Below are positions 45,221 to 56,906 of a stretch of 64,000 bases of DNA, piece after piece. Within the stretch, counting starts at the first letter, position 1; each line of letters opens with the position of its first letter. The DNA is taken from assembly GCF_022682495.2 (NCBI RefSeq), contig NC_071388.1, positions 16,045,171 to 16,109,170 on the forward strand. Reading direction: 5' to 3'. Position numbers and translations under genes: made by a program. Origin of the DNA: Desmodus rotundus (taxonomy: Eukaryota > Chordata > Mammalia > Chiroptera > Phyllostomidae). A model generated the notes under the pieces. It had not been told where the DNA came from and searched no databases. It was given only the letters and a program-made list of their open reading frames with translations.

Positions 45221-45484
45221 TAGGATGGTTTTATTATACAGGCCTTTGTATTTTATATGTGTGTGAGAAAGAAGTCTTTTTTTTTTAAATGGTGAGATTA
45301 TCCATTTTTTTCATATGTCAAATTTGCATTTCTATATTTTGGAGATATTGTCCTTTGCATAGAAATTTTATATCCTTATCTCATCCATCTGTTTAAAACA
45401 TTTCTATGTCATTGGTCTCTTTAAAGAATCTGCATTAAGTTTGTATGTTATAGACATTATGATTTATTTTTAAGAGTATGTGCT

Positions 45485-45670
45485 CAAGTAGATCTGTTTA
45501 AATTTTCATCCAGTATTTACTTTCTGTTTGACCTTGGCACTTCTTTCCTATCTTAAGTCTTAGTGTCGTATGTAAAGTGGACATGTGTCAGCCTCATAAG
45601 ACTGTTACAGTGATTCAATGCAATAAACTATTAAAAACAGTTAAACAGGGTCTGACACTGAGAAGAGATC
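45485..45670 (+). repeat. MIR SINE
   Basis: Sense MIR pattern, diverged: CTGTTTGACCTTGGCACTTC, GTAAAGTGGACATGTGTCAG, CCTCATAAGACTGTTACAGTG and GGGTCTGACACTGAGAAGAG. Confidence 0.6.
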
Positions 45671-45929
45671 GAGAACTTATAGATCCCATTGTTTTTCAAT
45701 TTTTTTGTTGGAAACTTCATTAAATTATACATTTTTAAAATTGCATGCTAACTACTGCTTCTTTATTGATTTTGTTGTTTGTTTTACGTGCTTGGGATAA
45801 ATGCCTTCAGTATTTCCTTTTTATTTTTAAATGATAAGATACTAAAGAATAATTGCTCTCCTTTTGACACAACTTTGGTGACACACTTAATTTTTTATTG
45901 GTAATATTTTCACTCTTTCTATTTTTTCA

Positions 45930-46175
45930 ATAGTTTTTTAAGGCCCTTTTAGGATCACGGCAAAATTAGGTGGAAGGTGTAGAGTTTCCCATATACCCCC
46001 TGCCCCACACAGGCAGAGCCGGTCCGTGATCAGCATGAAGATGCTGAAAATACCACCAAACACTGAGTGCTGTAACTGAGGCAACTGATGAATCTCCACT
46101 GACACATCATTATCATCCAAAGTTGATCGTTTACACCAGGGTTCTCACTTGGTGTTGTACATCTTATTTTTAAAA
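45930..46175 (-). mobile_element. Ancient repeat, probably L1 3' region
   Basis: GTAGAGTTTCCCATATACCC, CCTGCCCCACACAGGCAGAG and CAGGGTTCTCACTTGGTGTT resemble an antisense 3' region of ancient L1 families. The assignment is uncertain. Confidence 0.4.
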
Positions 46176-46289
46176 ATATATTCATAATTATGGTTTTTGC
46201 ACACTGTTGTAGGAAATGTATTCAGCATTGCATGTAAATGTTTACCAATTCACTTCAAGGTTACAACAATGAATGTTGTCATGGGATCT

Positions 46290-46560
46290 CCTTTCAGATT
46301 CACAACAGCTTTTACTATAGCAGAGACTAGAAAACCAAGTAAATCTCCAATGATTCTGGATTGGCTAAAGATGACTTAAAATATTCACATAGGGACACAT
46401 TACTCACTAATTTGAAATTACATTATAGTGTATAGTCAAAGCTTTACTGGTATGATCATTTTCATATTTATTTTTATGCAAAATGTAAAAATATTTGTAT
46501 ATTCACATACATAAATGCATATATGTACTTATGTATATACTTGTAATATTGAAATAGAGT
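46290..46560 (+). mobile_element. Ancient L1 ORF2 end, fragment
   Basis: A plus-strand echo of the L1 ORF2 C-terminal DNA: ACAGCTTTTACTATAGCAGAG, then AACCAAGTAAATCTCCAATG and GATTGGCTAAAGATGACTT. It is heavily diverged. Confidence 0.4.
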
Positions 46561-47081
46561 AAAGAGAAAGGAGGACATAGAATTAGCCAGTTCATTTTCA
46601 GTAAGACTTCCACTGTTCTCTTCATGGCACCTCAGAAGGATTACTGGACCAGCGGAATTGGCAAATCACTACTATTGTACCAAGTATTTGTAGAAAAATG
46701 TTAAGTATTGGGGTATTTAAATATATTGTTCCAATTTAAAACAGTGCATAGAAATAGAAATAACTTATATTTAAAAGATATACATATTAGTTTTATAGAA
46801 GATTACACTTTATTATATTGACAGTTTTTAGAAACTTTTTAAAGTAAGCCCGACTACAGAAACCACTCCTCAACTCAAGTTCTGGAGGAATATCGAGGGG
46901 ACCTCTGAACTCTGCAGATAATTTGTTGAAAACCACAGGTTCATGAGTAATGTAGTCTCACCATTGTCCTTCTGGATGCATTCTTAAATACATTGTTAAT
47001 TTTTGGCTCATAATATGGAAAAATCTCAAATATGATATATACACATTTTTGAAAGATACTGTGTAGGCAGTATTTTAGTTT
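46561..47081. other. No feature recognised
   Basis: AT-rich target DNA into which the next L1 inserted. Confidence 0.4.
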
Positions 47082-48052
47082 TATGAAAAGTTTTTTTTAA
47101 TTTATTTTTTTACTTTGTTCAAGTACAGTTTTCTGCCTTTCCCCCCCACCCCTCCCCACCACCCCAGCCCTCCCTGCCTCCCTTCCCCATTTCCACCCCC
47201 CCTTGTTGATGTCCATATGTCCTTTATAATTGTTACTGTAAACCCTTCACCCTTTCCCCCCATTATCTCCTCCCCTCTCCCTTCTGATCATTAAAGTCTT
47301 ACAGGAGAACATAGGCAGGAAAATCTCAGATATTCCACACAGCAATATTTTCACTCATAATGTCCCCTAGAGCAAAGGACATAAAGGAAAGAATAAGCAA
47401 ATTGGATCTCACCAAATTAAAAGGTTGTGCACAGCTAAAGAAAACAGCATTAAAATAAAAAGAGAGCCAACTGTATGGGAAAACATATTTGCCAATGATA
47501 CCTCAGACAAGGGTTTGATATCCAAAATATATAAAGAACTCACACAATTCCACTATGAGAAGACAAGCAACCCAATTAAAAAATGGGCATAGGACTTGAA
47601 CAGACACTTCTCCACGGAGGACATAGAGAGGGTCCAGAGACATATGAAAGGATGCTCAGCATCACTAGCCATCAGAGAAGTGCAAATTAAAACCACAATG
47701 AGATACCACTTCACACCAATCAAAATGGCCATCATAACCAAATCAACAAACAACAAGTGCTCAAAAGGTTATGGAGAAAAGGGAACCCTAGTGCACTGTT
47801 AGTGGGAATGGAGACTGGTGCAGCCACTGTGGAAAACAGTATGGAATTTCCTCAGAAAACTAAAAATGGAAATGCCTTTTGACCCAGCTATTCCACTGCT
47901 GGGATTTTACCCTAAGAATCCTGAAATATCAATGCAAAAGAACCTGTACACCCCAATGTTCATAGCAGCACTATTTACAATAGCCAAGTGCTGGAAGCAA
48001 CCCAAGTGCCCATCAGTAAACGAGTGGATCCAAAAACTATGAAAAGTTTTTT
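47082..48052 (-). mobile_element. L1 with 5' inversion (twin priming) and perfect 15-bp TSD
   Basis: TATGAAAAGTTTTTT is present at 47082-47096 and 48038-48052. Between them, 47097 to about 47297 is a minus-strand bat L1 3' UTR starting with its poly(T) side, while about 47298-48037 is ORF2 in the plus orientation. In ORF2 order, it begins ACAGGAGAACATAGGCAGG, passes ACACTTCTCCACGGAGGACA and ends GTGGATCCAAAAACTATG. Opposite orientation of the 5' and 3' parts inside one TSD is the signature of twin priming during target-primed reverse transcription. The ORF2 part still has a 74-codon open end (47818-48042) but is otherwise interrupted. Confidence 0.92.
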
Positions 48053-50267
48053 AAACTAACTTTATTTTTAAAATCAGAATGTATGTAATAAACAACACAC
48101 ATTATATATAATCCTAATGTGCAATATATCACATTAGAAATACTTACAAGAGAAATTTACATGAATGTCTGTAACCAAGGGAAATTGATCTATAATAATA
48201 TATAAATGAGCAGATGCTGTTTTCAAGTGCAAGCTCCTAACTTGCTAACTGGCAAGTAGATTCCACAAGAAAAAGTTAATTCTTTTTCTGGCAACAAAAA
48301 TAATGGATAATTAGAAATTGTAATATTAATGGACATAGATTTTTTTGAATTTATGTCTTATGAGAAAATTGGAAAACATAAAAATCACAAATAACTGTCT
48401 TGTACTGAATATTCCTTCTGCCATAAATCGAATTTAATTTCATTCTTTCTGGGTATACTACTGAAATTCTATTTGCCGCTACACAGCAGTTTGATCTAAA
48501 AGGCATGTGGGACATTCCAAAAAATGTAAGCGTATTTTCCCACCATTTATTGTGTTCCCAGCACTATATGTGATGCACAATAATTAATTATATGCATTAA
48601 TGAATAAATAAATGGAGAAAAGAAGATACTCATTTTTTTCCATAATGTATATACCACAATCTCTTGACACAGCATTATTTCTCAAATCTCAGAGGTGGTA
48701 TTCAAAAGATTTTTTTCTTTCTCTCTCCCTCCCTCCCTTCCTTCCTCCCTCCCTTTCTTCTTCCATATGTGGGTACAAACCCATTCACCCACATACACAA
48801 CCTATACAATCCTCAGTAAAAACAAATACCTCATATGACTTTGACTGCAGAACTTTGAGAACTATTGACAGCCAAATCCTTCCCTCCCTCAGACTCAAAA
48901 CTTTCTTGGATTGGGGAGAGCAGATTTGTGAGGGGACCAAAAGAACTGCTGTCACTCTCATCTCTAATCTCTAAATTCTTCTAGAATTCATCACCCTTAC
49001 CTCTCATTCGATGTTTTAGATATATATTGCTTCATAGTGGAATAAATTGTTTCATTTCTATTAGCCATATATTCCCTCCCTAAAAGAAAGAAATAAACCT
49101 AATTCCAAGGGCTACCAAAAGGACTTCCAAAATACCATTTCACACTTAGTGGGTATATAATTCTGATTGCTTAGAAGAGTTGAGAAGGCAACAAAAGCTA
49201 ATTCTTAAATCAAAGACAGACCCAGCCAGTCCAAATCTCACATATGGAATTGAAGTAATATGTATATAGAATTACAGAAATTTTCATCACATCTCTTATA
49301 GAGATGTACCCTCTCCTGATATATGGGTGGCACTAAAAAATTTTAAAGAACTTCCGATTCTTGTGTAAAAATGTGTTTTTGAACTATTTAGTACACTGCA
49401 GAAATGTCTTACACCTCAGGCCTAAATTTTTATCCACCACTCTGAAAATAAAGCTTGCAATCAGATATGTTAATAGTTTATTCAAATGACCAAATATGGT
49501 CAGAATAAGCATGAGGCTATACAAGAGGTTAGCCTCATGATTATTCTGAGGCTAAGCTCTTGAATTTAGAGCTGTTGTTTTCACTGTTTTAATTCCAATT
49601 AATGTGTTTCAGCAATTTTATTTCAGAATACTACTGTGTAAAGGTAAGACTGTACTGAAGTGTTACGTGAAACGTCACGTAGCACTGATGTACGTATCAC
49701 TTAGATCTGTATCAATCTGTCTAAAATTTGGAAAATCGGAGTTCTGAAACCACAGCTGGCCTGAAGATTTGGAGTGATAGACTGAGAATCTACAATATTT
49801 ATTAAGTGCATACCTTGTTCCATATTTTCTCAAAACAGAACATATGCTAGCAATTGATTCTAAAAAATTAAGTAAGTGAAATCTATAATAATTGGACCAA
49901 AGTAACTCCTAGCATGCTAAATCTGAACATCTTTTATAGGAAATGAAAGGGGTTTTTCCAGATTCAATAGCTGAATAAGAATTCTAACAATACAAGTGTT
50001 CTATATAATTCAGATTATGCAGAGTATGTTTCTGTGTAGCAGACAAAATATACATGAGAAAATTATCCAGATAATATTTCCCACATACATATTATATATT
50101 GTATATGTTCTCATACTGGTAATTCATTTTGAAGGTTGGCACAGTTTATTAATATTCAATATTTAGTGCATCTAACTCAGTGTTTTTCATATTGACTTGC
50201 AAATATATGTTTGAGAAGTTAATTTAAATGACATTTTAAGTTCGACCAAATTAAAAACATTTCAAAG
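48053..50267. other. Non-coding stretch; CT/CCCT tract and CpG inverted motif
   Basis: A pyrimidine microsatellite (CTTT/CCCT units) lies at 48712-48762. A small CpG-containing inverted repeat lies at 49664-49681. No gene or transposon landmark is seen otherwise. Confidence 0.45.
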
Positions 50268-50413
50268 AGAACACACAAGTCATGGACAAAATTATGGGGG
50301 AGGGTGGAGGCGGGGGAGGGAGGTGTGTTCACATGAAGTGGGGTGGAGGAATGGGGAGAAAATGCAGACAACTGTAATTGAGTAACAATAAAAGTTAAAA
50401 AAAGAACACACAA
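50268..50413 (+). mobile_element. Short L1 3'-end insertion with perfect 11-bp TSD
   Basis: The body is 50279-50402: TCATGGACAAAATTATGGGG, a G-rich tract, GGAGAAAATGCAGACAACTG, TAATTGAGTAACAATAAAAG and an A tail. AGAACACACAA occurs at 50268-50278 and 50403-50413. A severely 5'-truncated, fairly recent insertion. The 85-codon minus ORF over it is an antisense artefact. Confidence 0.88.
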
Positions 50414-51080
50414 TAAAAATAGTTTTATAACAATGCTAACAAAACAGAGAAAATTACAAAATATTATTTTTCCCATAGCTAAGGTATAAATGTTTAGATT
50501 CTTCTGGTTTAATAAATTACTCCAGTGACATTTGAATCTAATGCATTTTTAACTTACTACATTTTTCTTGGTATATTCAAATGTTCAATATTTATTATCT
50601 CATTAATTATACCCTCTTCATTTCGTTATTCATTAAAATATACATGTCATCCTTCAAAAAAAGGAGGGTGGTAGGAGAAAGACAGAGAGAGAGAGAAAAG
50701 AGAAAGATTGCCTTCACTCTTATAATGAACATGGTCTTTACATTTATTGTTAATAAAATTGAATTATATAATTGGCTCCAAAAAAGTCAATGAAGGGACT
50801 TCTGATGTGTGGATATAGAGGCAATTTGTTTCTAATGCTTTCTGGTTTTCCTCCTTTAAACCACACAGAATAATTTTAAGCAACAGAAAACCAAAGCTTT
50901 ACATGACTAGAAGGCAGGGGACGTCATTATAATTAGCATTACTTGTAAGTCGTGACACGTCAACTCAGAGTAGCAGAGCCCTGTGGGAAGACATTCAGAA
51001 GTTGTGACCAGAGCAGTGGGGACAGATGGGGGGGTCAGAGGCCTTAGCAGTGGCACATCTCAGCAAAAACCAGCAAGCCC
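50414..51080. other. No element recognised; GA tract
   Basis: A (GA)n-like purine tract lies at about 50675-50706. Confidence 0.4.
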
Positions 51081-51252
51081 ATACCCGCATTTTACCATGT
51101 ATAATGCACATTTTTTTGCCCAAATGTTTAAGGGGAAAGTAAGGATGCACATTATACATGGACATAGTAAGTATATAATAGTGGATATTATAATCCCATG
51201 TATAATGCACACAAAAGTGTGGGTGTGCATTATGCATTGGGAAACACGGTAT
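51081..51252. mobile_element. Palindromic MITE-like element built from four alternating motif copies
   Basis: The termini are imperfect inverted repeats of about 30 bp. The left starts ATACCCGCATTTTACCATG, and the right, reverse-complemented, starts ATACCGTGTTTCCCAATGC. Inside, CATGTATAATGCACA-like units occur four times in alternating orientation (about 51097 +, 51148 -, 51198 +, 51224 -). The single strand could therefore fold into one large or two smaller hairpins. There is no coding capacity. The terminal words resemble those of cut-and-paste DNA transposons. The superfamily and the TSD are not resolved. Confidence 0.6.
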
Positions 51253-53364
51253 TTTCCATGAGAAAGTACCTCACCCAAAGTGGGAACTGCTGTGAACAGG
51301 GCCAAGAACATTCATAGTAGGGACACTGAGAAAGAGAGGGATTTCCCCAAATGGCCATGTAGCCTGGAGGTGGAAAACCCCAAAATGTACCAGCAAGTTT
51401 ACCCATCCTTAAAGATTGGCACGGTCTGCATAGTGGAGTCAGTAGCCGGTGAAGTCATGGGTAACTCAGGAAGCCATCTTTACCTAAGTAAGGTGTAGAG
51501 AGTGAGAGCAAGCAGGGCTAGAGAGAGAGATCAAGATGTACAGAGACCATCCTACAGGGCAGAAACAGAAGGAGGCGTTGATTTGCAAATCCTGAAGTCT
51601 ACCTGGCCCCTTCTAACATTCACTTTTCCAAACATATTGCAAATAGCAGGACAAGTAAAATCTAACTAATGGAATCATACATTTTTGAAAAGGAATTGCC
51701 ACATCGCCCATATAAAGTTAAGTTTGAGGGTGAGGGTTATTATAACAATAACAACAGAACCCAAAAAGGAGGGAACGTAGGGTATTTGAATGTAGGGTAT
51801 TTGTAGAGGTGAATGCGAAATACTGAAGTAGAACTTGGGCAGGTTATGAAATTGTCACTATGAATGAACTGAAGCAAATAGAATAGGGTTGCTAGAAAAG
51901 TCCCCCCCCTTGAGTTTTGTGACTGTTAAACGTACTTGATATCAGTCAACCTGGTTCATGATTAAAGTACATTTTTTTCAAGTCCAATGACTGACTCAAC
52001 TTCTTGCAGATTATTTCCTGTAATCTCTTCTGTTAAAAGAATCAATGTTGCACAATGAAATCAAACAGAATCTAAATTTTTAGACCATTTGATAGTTATT
52101 ATTTATAGTTAAAGGACAATAAAATAAAAACTAATATTCTCAAGATCAAATTTAATTAACTATTCAACGTGTAAAAACCCTATTGCTTTGAAAAACTCAC
52201 AAAATAGTAATTAGCACAAGGTATAGTTTTAGTATAAACTATTCTATGATGCAATATAAAAAGAAGTTAAAATTATAGTAGACTAACAGTAATGTTATTA
52301 CCATGGTAAAAACACAAAGAGAATTATATTTGTGATAAAATCATAATATTCCTTTAATAAAAATCTTTCATTGCTATAAGTATCATAAGATAGTATTATC
52401 AAAAAGAACACTGACACACTATTTTTTTCTTGTAGTGAAAACCTTGAAGTTGTTCTTTACTGACCAGCATAAAGAATTGTTTGGGTGGGAAATAATTTCT
52501 TTCATGCTTTAAATTGTTGAGGCAGAGTAGATATGTAAAAATATAAACTGATGTCTAACATCATGTTTTTTGTAACATTTTTACTGCTTTGTCATTTTTC
52601 TCAGTCTATGCAGATATCTGCTATATCAAAAACTGAATGCTCTCTATACATTGGATATTTTGGAAATCTGTAACATTTTCCTGAGACGTATTTGCTGACA
52701 ATGCAATCTGACCCTCACAGGTATGGGAGGCAGAAAAGGTAATGATTAAGCCCTATAAATTAGGGTCTTTAGGAAAAAGCAACAACAGATACATTTGCCA
52801 ATGGGTAGGGTTAAAAGATTTACAAAAATACAATATGTCCGAAGTTACTGCTAGCTTTGCAAGCAGCCTAACATAATTCAAGGCAGATGTGTTATGGAAT
52901 AAAACACAGCCCCCCTCTGTGTGGGGAAACAAGGGAATTGAATTCCGTGTGTGTCTTGTGAAAACCTCAGATCTCATTGTATTAGAATGGCTTCTGCAAG
53001 CTAGTGCCAAGAATCTGAGGATAACTCCCTGTTACTCTCTTTAAATCTCTACCTCGTTCCAATTAAATTAAACACTTTAACTCTTTGGAATGTAAAATAA
53101 TCTCATTTCCTAGATGTTTGGGCGTGGAAGACCAGTTGTATATTACACCTGCAACTGAGTACATTGTAGCACTCTGCCCTAGGGTAGGAGGCTTTCCCCC
53201 AACCCTCTGGTTGTGTGTAACTTACAGGTAACGTGCTCCATGTTCACCATTGGCCAGCACAGTATTTGTTTGAATCTGTTTTCCCAGTGTAATTATTAAC
53301 AGCTTCCCTTTCAACTCTAAGATTTGTTTGGTTTGGATAATACGTTACAAAATGGAGCTTCACA
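51253..53364. other. No element recognised
   Basis: Includes a 72-codon plus ORF (51280-51498) without family resemblance, a short direct repeat GTAGGGTATTTG at about 51778 and 51793, and AT-rich text at 52050-52700. No gene or RNA is seen. Confidence 0.4.
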
Positions 53365-53530
53365 ACAGGCAGCAATTTTGGTCCCCAAGAGACATTTGAC
53401 AATGTCTGGAGATACTAATATTTTTTTGATTGTCACAAACTGGGAGGTGGAGGAAAGGCTGTTGTAAATTGTGTGAACTCTCTAAAGGCCAGGGATGTTT
53501 CTAAAAACCCAACAAGGCTCAGGGCAGCTT
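53365..53530 (-). mobile_element. MER20-like hAT-Charlie element
   Basis: The antisense MER20 pattern is present: GCAATTTTGGTCCCCAAGAG, ACATTTGACAATGTCTGGAG, TGATTGTCACAAACTGGGAG and GCCAGGGATGTTTCTAAA. MER20 is an old non-autonomous hAT family of placental mammals. Confidence 0.65.
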
Positions 53531-54904
53531 CCTCAAGAGGAAATTTGCTAACCTAAGCTGTCAATAGTCCTGAGGTTAACAAGCCTAAATGTTTTAATGG
53601 GATGAATGTTACACACACTAAGGAGCCGATCTCTGCCACCAGGATGCCCACCTCTGCTTTTGGAGGCTTCTCTGCTGGCGTCTGTCCATTAGAGCAGAGC
53701 CAGCTCTTCACTGGCTCCTTTTCCCAAGGATGCCCCTAAGGACTGGCTACATAAATGTGCAGAGCCTGGTGGAAAGTGAGAAGGCAGAGTCCCTCGTTCA
53801 AAATCAGGAGCAATTGTAAGAGAGTGGCAGCAGAGTACTAAACCATGCTCAGAATCCATGTGACTACATAGGTCACACACCCGTGAATGGGGTCCTGATT
53901 CCTATCAGAAGTAGAGAGTTAATTTATAATGAATTCATTTTATGAGGATCCAACCAGAAGGTTGAATGCCTAAATAGTTTTGATTCCGTGGTAGTGTTAT
54001 TTAGCGAGACAGGTTTGTAAATTTAAAATGTTCTGCTAATTGGGTCAACTTGACCAGTGATATTCTATTTTTTGATTTAGAAAAAAGCTGTGATATTTTG
54101 AAAGCTAAAAGCATTAATGTAAGCTTTCCTTCTACTATTAAGGAGAGGAAAACCCATAATAATATTAATCCTTAAAAAATGCCCACTATACAAATGGACA
54201 CTTGCTTCATTATCTTATCCAGTCCATCAAGGTAAGAGCACCCCAAACAGACCAAGTACATCCTTTGGCACCATTTACAGTAGTGCTCCATTGAGGTGTG
54301 GTTAGAATACTGATAGAATTAACTGATATTTTCACTCCCTCCACATCCCAAAGCATATCTATATTAGCCAGTAGATTCTAATAGTTTTGCTACTTAGAAC
54401 ATTTAGACTTAAGATGTTGAATCATGGTACCATCAACTTATTTTATCTTCACTGTATTTCTAGACAGGGCATTGTAGATGAGCATACTTGTCATCATTTT
54501 CACCTATTTCAAAATGTTGAGGATGTACCTCTCAAATAGATTGTTTTATCTACCTTTTTCCTTCTCCCACTTACATTATACCCATTCCTCCTGATCTCAC
54601 ATAAATGATGGTTCTTTTTCAAGTAAACTTTCTTTACTTCTGCTGAGAGCAATATTTCAGAATTTTTCAACCTTGCCACTAAATTGTAACTTGGTCACAT
54701 GGCAAAAAGTCATATAGTCCCTTGTTTTCTTAGCACAGATTCACAGTGATTTGACATAGAAATAGTTTTGATTTAGAAATTATATGGACATCTGAGTACA
54801 TAGACAACATGCTTTTTAAGGGGAGAAAACATTTTACATTTTACACAGTAACTTTTCTTTCTGAAAGGGTAGATAGCATTTTCACTTTTGACTCCCTTAA
54901 ATGG
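53531..54904. other. No feature recognised
   Basis: Mixed sequence, with a 63-codon minus ORF at 53689-53880 lacking family resemblance. Confidence 0.4.
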
Positions 54905-55090
54905 GGCTTCTCAACCTCTTGAGCTGAACAAGACTTGAGCTGAGAAGACTGTTCTGTGTCCGATAGTAAGTTCATTAGCATCCCCGTCTACTACACACTA
55001 AACACCAGTAACACCTTCTGAGTTGTGGAAACAGAAAATATTTCCAGACATGGCGAAAAGGCCCCTGGAGGGAAAAATCAACCCTGGGGA
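54905..55090 (+). mobile_element. MER20-like hAT-Charlie element
   Basis: Sense pattern: GGGGCTTCTCAACCTC, GTTCATTAGCATCCCCGTCT, CTACACACTAAACACCAGTA, ATATTTCCAGACATGGCGAA and GGCCCCTGGAGGGAAAAATC. This is the opposite orientation to the copy about 1.5 kb to the left. Confidence 0.7.
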
Positions 55091-55582
55091 AGAGCAACTG
55101 CTTTAAAACAAATCTAAAACAAATATATCATATTTTCAGGTTAAAATTCCTTTTATATTTCCCGAAGGAGCGCAGTGAATTTTCATGCAATAATCTATAA
55201 AGCTATCTTGACAAAGCATATTAGACACATGAAATAGAGATACTATTTTATTGATATAATAACTAGTCTTCCCAATATGATGAATGTGGTTTTTACATTA
55301 CATTTTAAAAGAGTAACTTTCAAAATTATGTTGCCCAGAGTAGTTGTATCTTGGCATGTTAAGCTTGAATAGTACTTCTATTGCCTTTGTACTAATATGA
55401 CACATTGTACGAAGGTCAAAATGTGCTCTTGTATGCCAGTGCAGGTGAAGAAGGGCAGCAGTGTCTTTGGAGCTGAACATTTGTTCACTTCTCCCACATA
55501 TTCACATAATCATATCACCTTAGGCTGTCTCTATTTAACAATACAACCATCTGAACAAGGAGAAAAGTCAAAAAGCTGCATA
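55091..55582. other. No feature recognised
   Basis: AT-rich sequence flanking the next SINE. Confidence 0.4.
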
Positions 55583-55817
55583 AAAGATGAATTCTATTTA
55601 GCCCTGGCTGGTGTGGCTCAGTGGATTGGGCACCAGCCTGTGAACCAAAGAGTCACCAGTTCAATTCTCAATCAGGGCGCATATCTGGATGTGGGCCAGG
55701 TCCTCAGCAGGGGGTGCATGAGAAGCAACCCCACATCGATGTTTCTCTGCCTCTTTCTCCTTTCCCCTCTGTCTAAAAAAATAAACAAGTAAAATCTTTT
55801 TAAACAGATGAACATTC
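55583..55817 (+). mobile_element. VES SINE with imperfect TSD
   Basis: The body is 55601-55802: GCCCTGGCTGGTGTGGCTCA (A-box region), CAGTTCAATTCTCAATCAGG (B-box region), GTGGGCCAGGTCCTCAGCAG, TTTCTCCTTTCCCCTCTGTC and the tail AAGTAAAATCTTTT. Similar words AAAGATGAATTCT (55583-55595) and CAGATGAACATTCT (about 55804-55817) are a probable duplicated target. The 131-codon ORF across it is SINE read-through. Confidence 0.88.
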
Positions 55818-56699
55818 TCACTGATTGTTTTTCACTGTCTGCGTGCAAAGATTCCCTGGATCTTTTATGTTTATGATTGTCTTTACTGTTAAGAGGTGAA
55901 AAAAATTACACTGTCATAATTGAGCAGTAGGTAAAAGATGAATTAATTGGTCATTTGGATGGAATCAAATCAGTTAGCTGAACTAGAAAATGTGCTTAAA
56001 TATATTTCAGTGAAGGTTGAATTATATACATCAACAGAGACATGTTCCCCTTTTAAAATTGTCTTATAATTAGTCTTTAATTAACATCACCCTATCTTCT
56101 TCTATTCCTGATAAATCCATCCGAAAACTGAATTCCAGAAAACTTAAAAGAAAATGCATTCACGTTGAAAAATGCTGGCTAAAGCGTGATGGGCAAATAT
56201 TTTACACTATTTCTATATATTATCCATTACTCTAAACGAAGAAAAAAAGTTACTTCAACCAAAACTAGTAAGCTTAACTTACTGAACTAGTAAAATTAGA
56301 TTGCAGAAAACTTAGTTTATTTTTTAAAATCACTTACTTTAAAAATCATTTTACTTCTATTTTTAGGATGATTGCTTTATTGTTTTCCCTTACAAAATGA
56401 GATGTGATACATGCTTAAACTATTGATAAAATATCATTTGTCTTTTATTGCATAATTACTTACTTGCATCATACTGAAATTACACATTAAGGAGAGGTAA
56501 CAATAGCTTGCTCAGCATGATTAAAAGTTTACTGAGCGTTAGTTTTGCTTTTACATGATGTTTGATTTCAGGGAAGGTATGAAGTAAGATTTAGTGAAAG
56601 CATTGGAATGAAAGCATTTATCTCTAGTATAACTGACAAAAGATCATGAACCTCTGTTGGAAAAGGGACTTCTTTAATATTTTGTAATTGTTTAGCATC
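55818..56699. other. No feature recognised
   Basis: AT-rich sequence between two SINEs. Confidence 0.4.
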
Positions 56700-56906
56700 A
56701 AGAAATGCCTCCCCTGGTAAATTAGCCCAGTTGGTTAGAGTGCTGTCCCAACACGCCAATGTTGCAGGTTTGATCCCTGGTCAGAGCTAAACCCATGGTC
56801 AAGAATCAACCAATGAATGCATAAATTAGTGGAACAACAATGATGTTTCTCTCTCTCTCTCTCAAATCAATAAAATTTAAAAAAACCTATGAAAAACAAA
56901 TGCCTC
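56700..56906 (+). mobile_element. tRNA-derived bat SINE, CT-tail type, with TSD
   Basis: The body is 56712-56894: AGCCCAGTTGGTTAGAGTGC (A-box region), GCAGGTTTGATCCCTGGTC (B-box region), AAGAATCAACCAATGAATGC, a (CT)n tract and CAAATCAATAAAATTT. The TSD AAATGCCTC lies at 56703-56711 and 56898-56906, extending to 11 of 12 matches (AAGAAATGCCTC / AACAAATGCCTC). Confidence 0.88.

Noticed and set aside
46197..46379. 60-codon ORF near an L1-like fragment
   Set aside because: It overlaps diverged L1 ORF2 text in a different frame and has no independent support.
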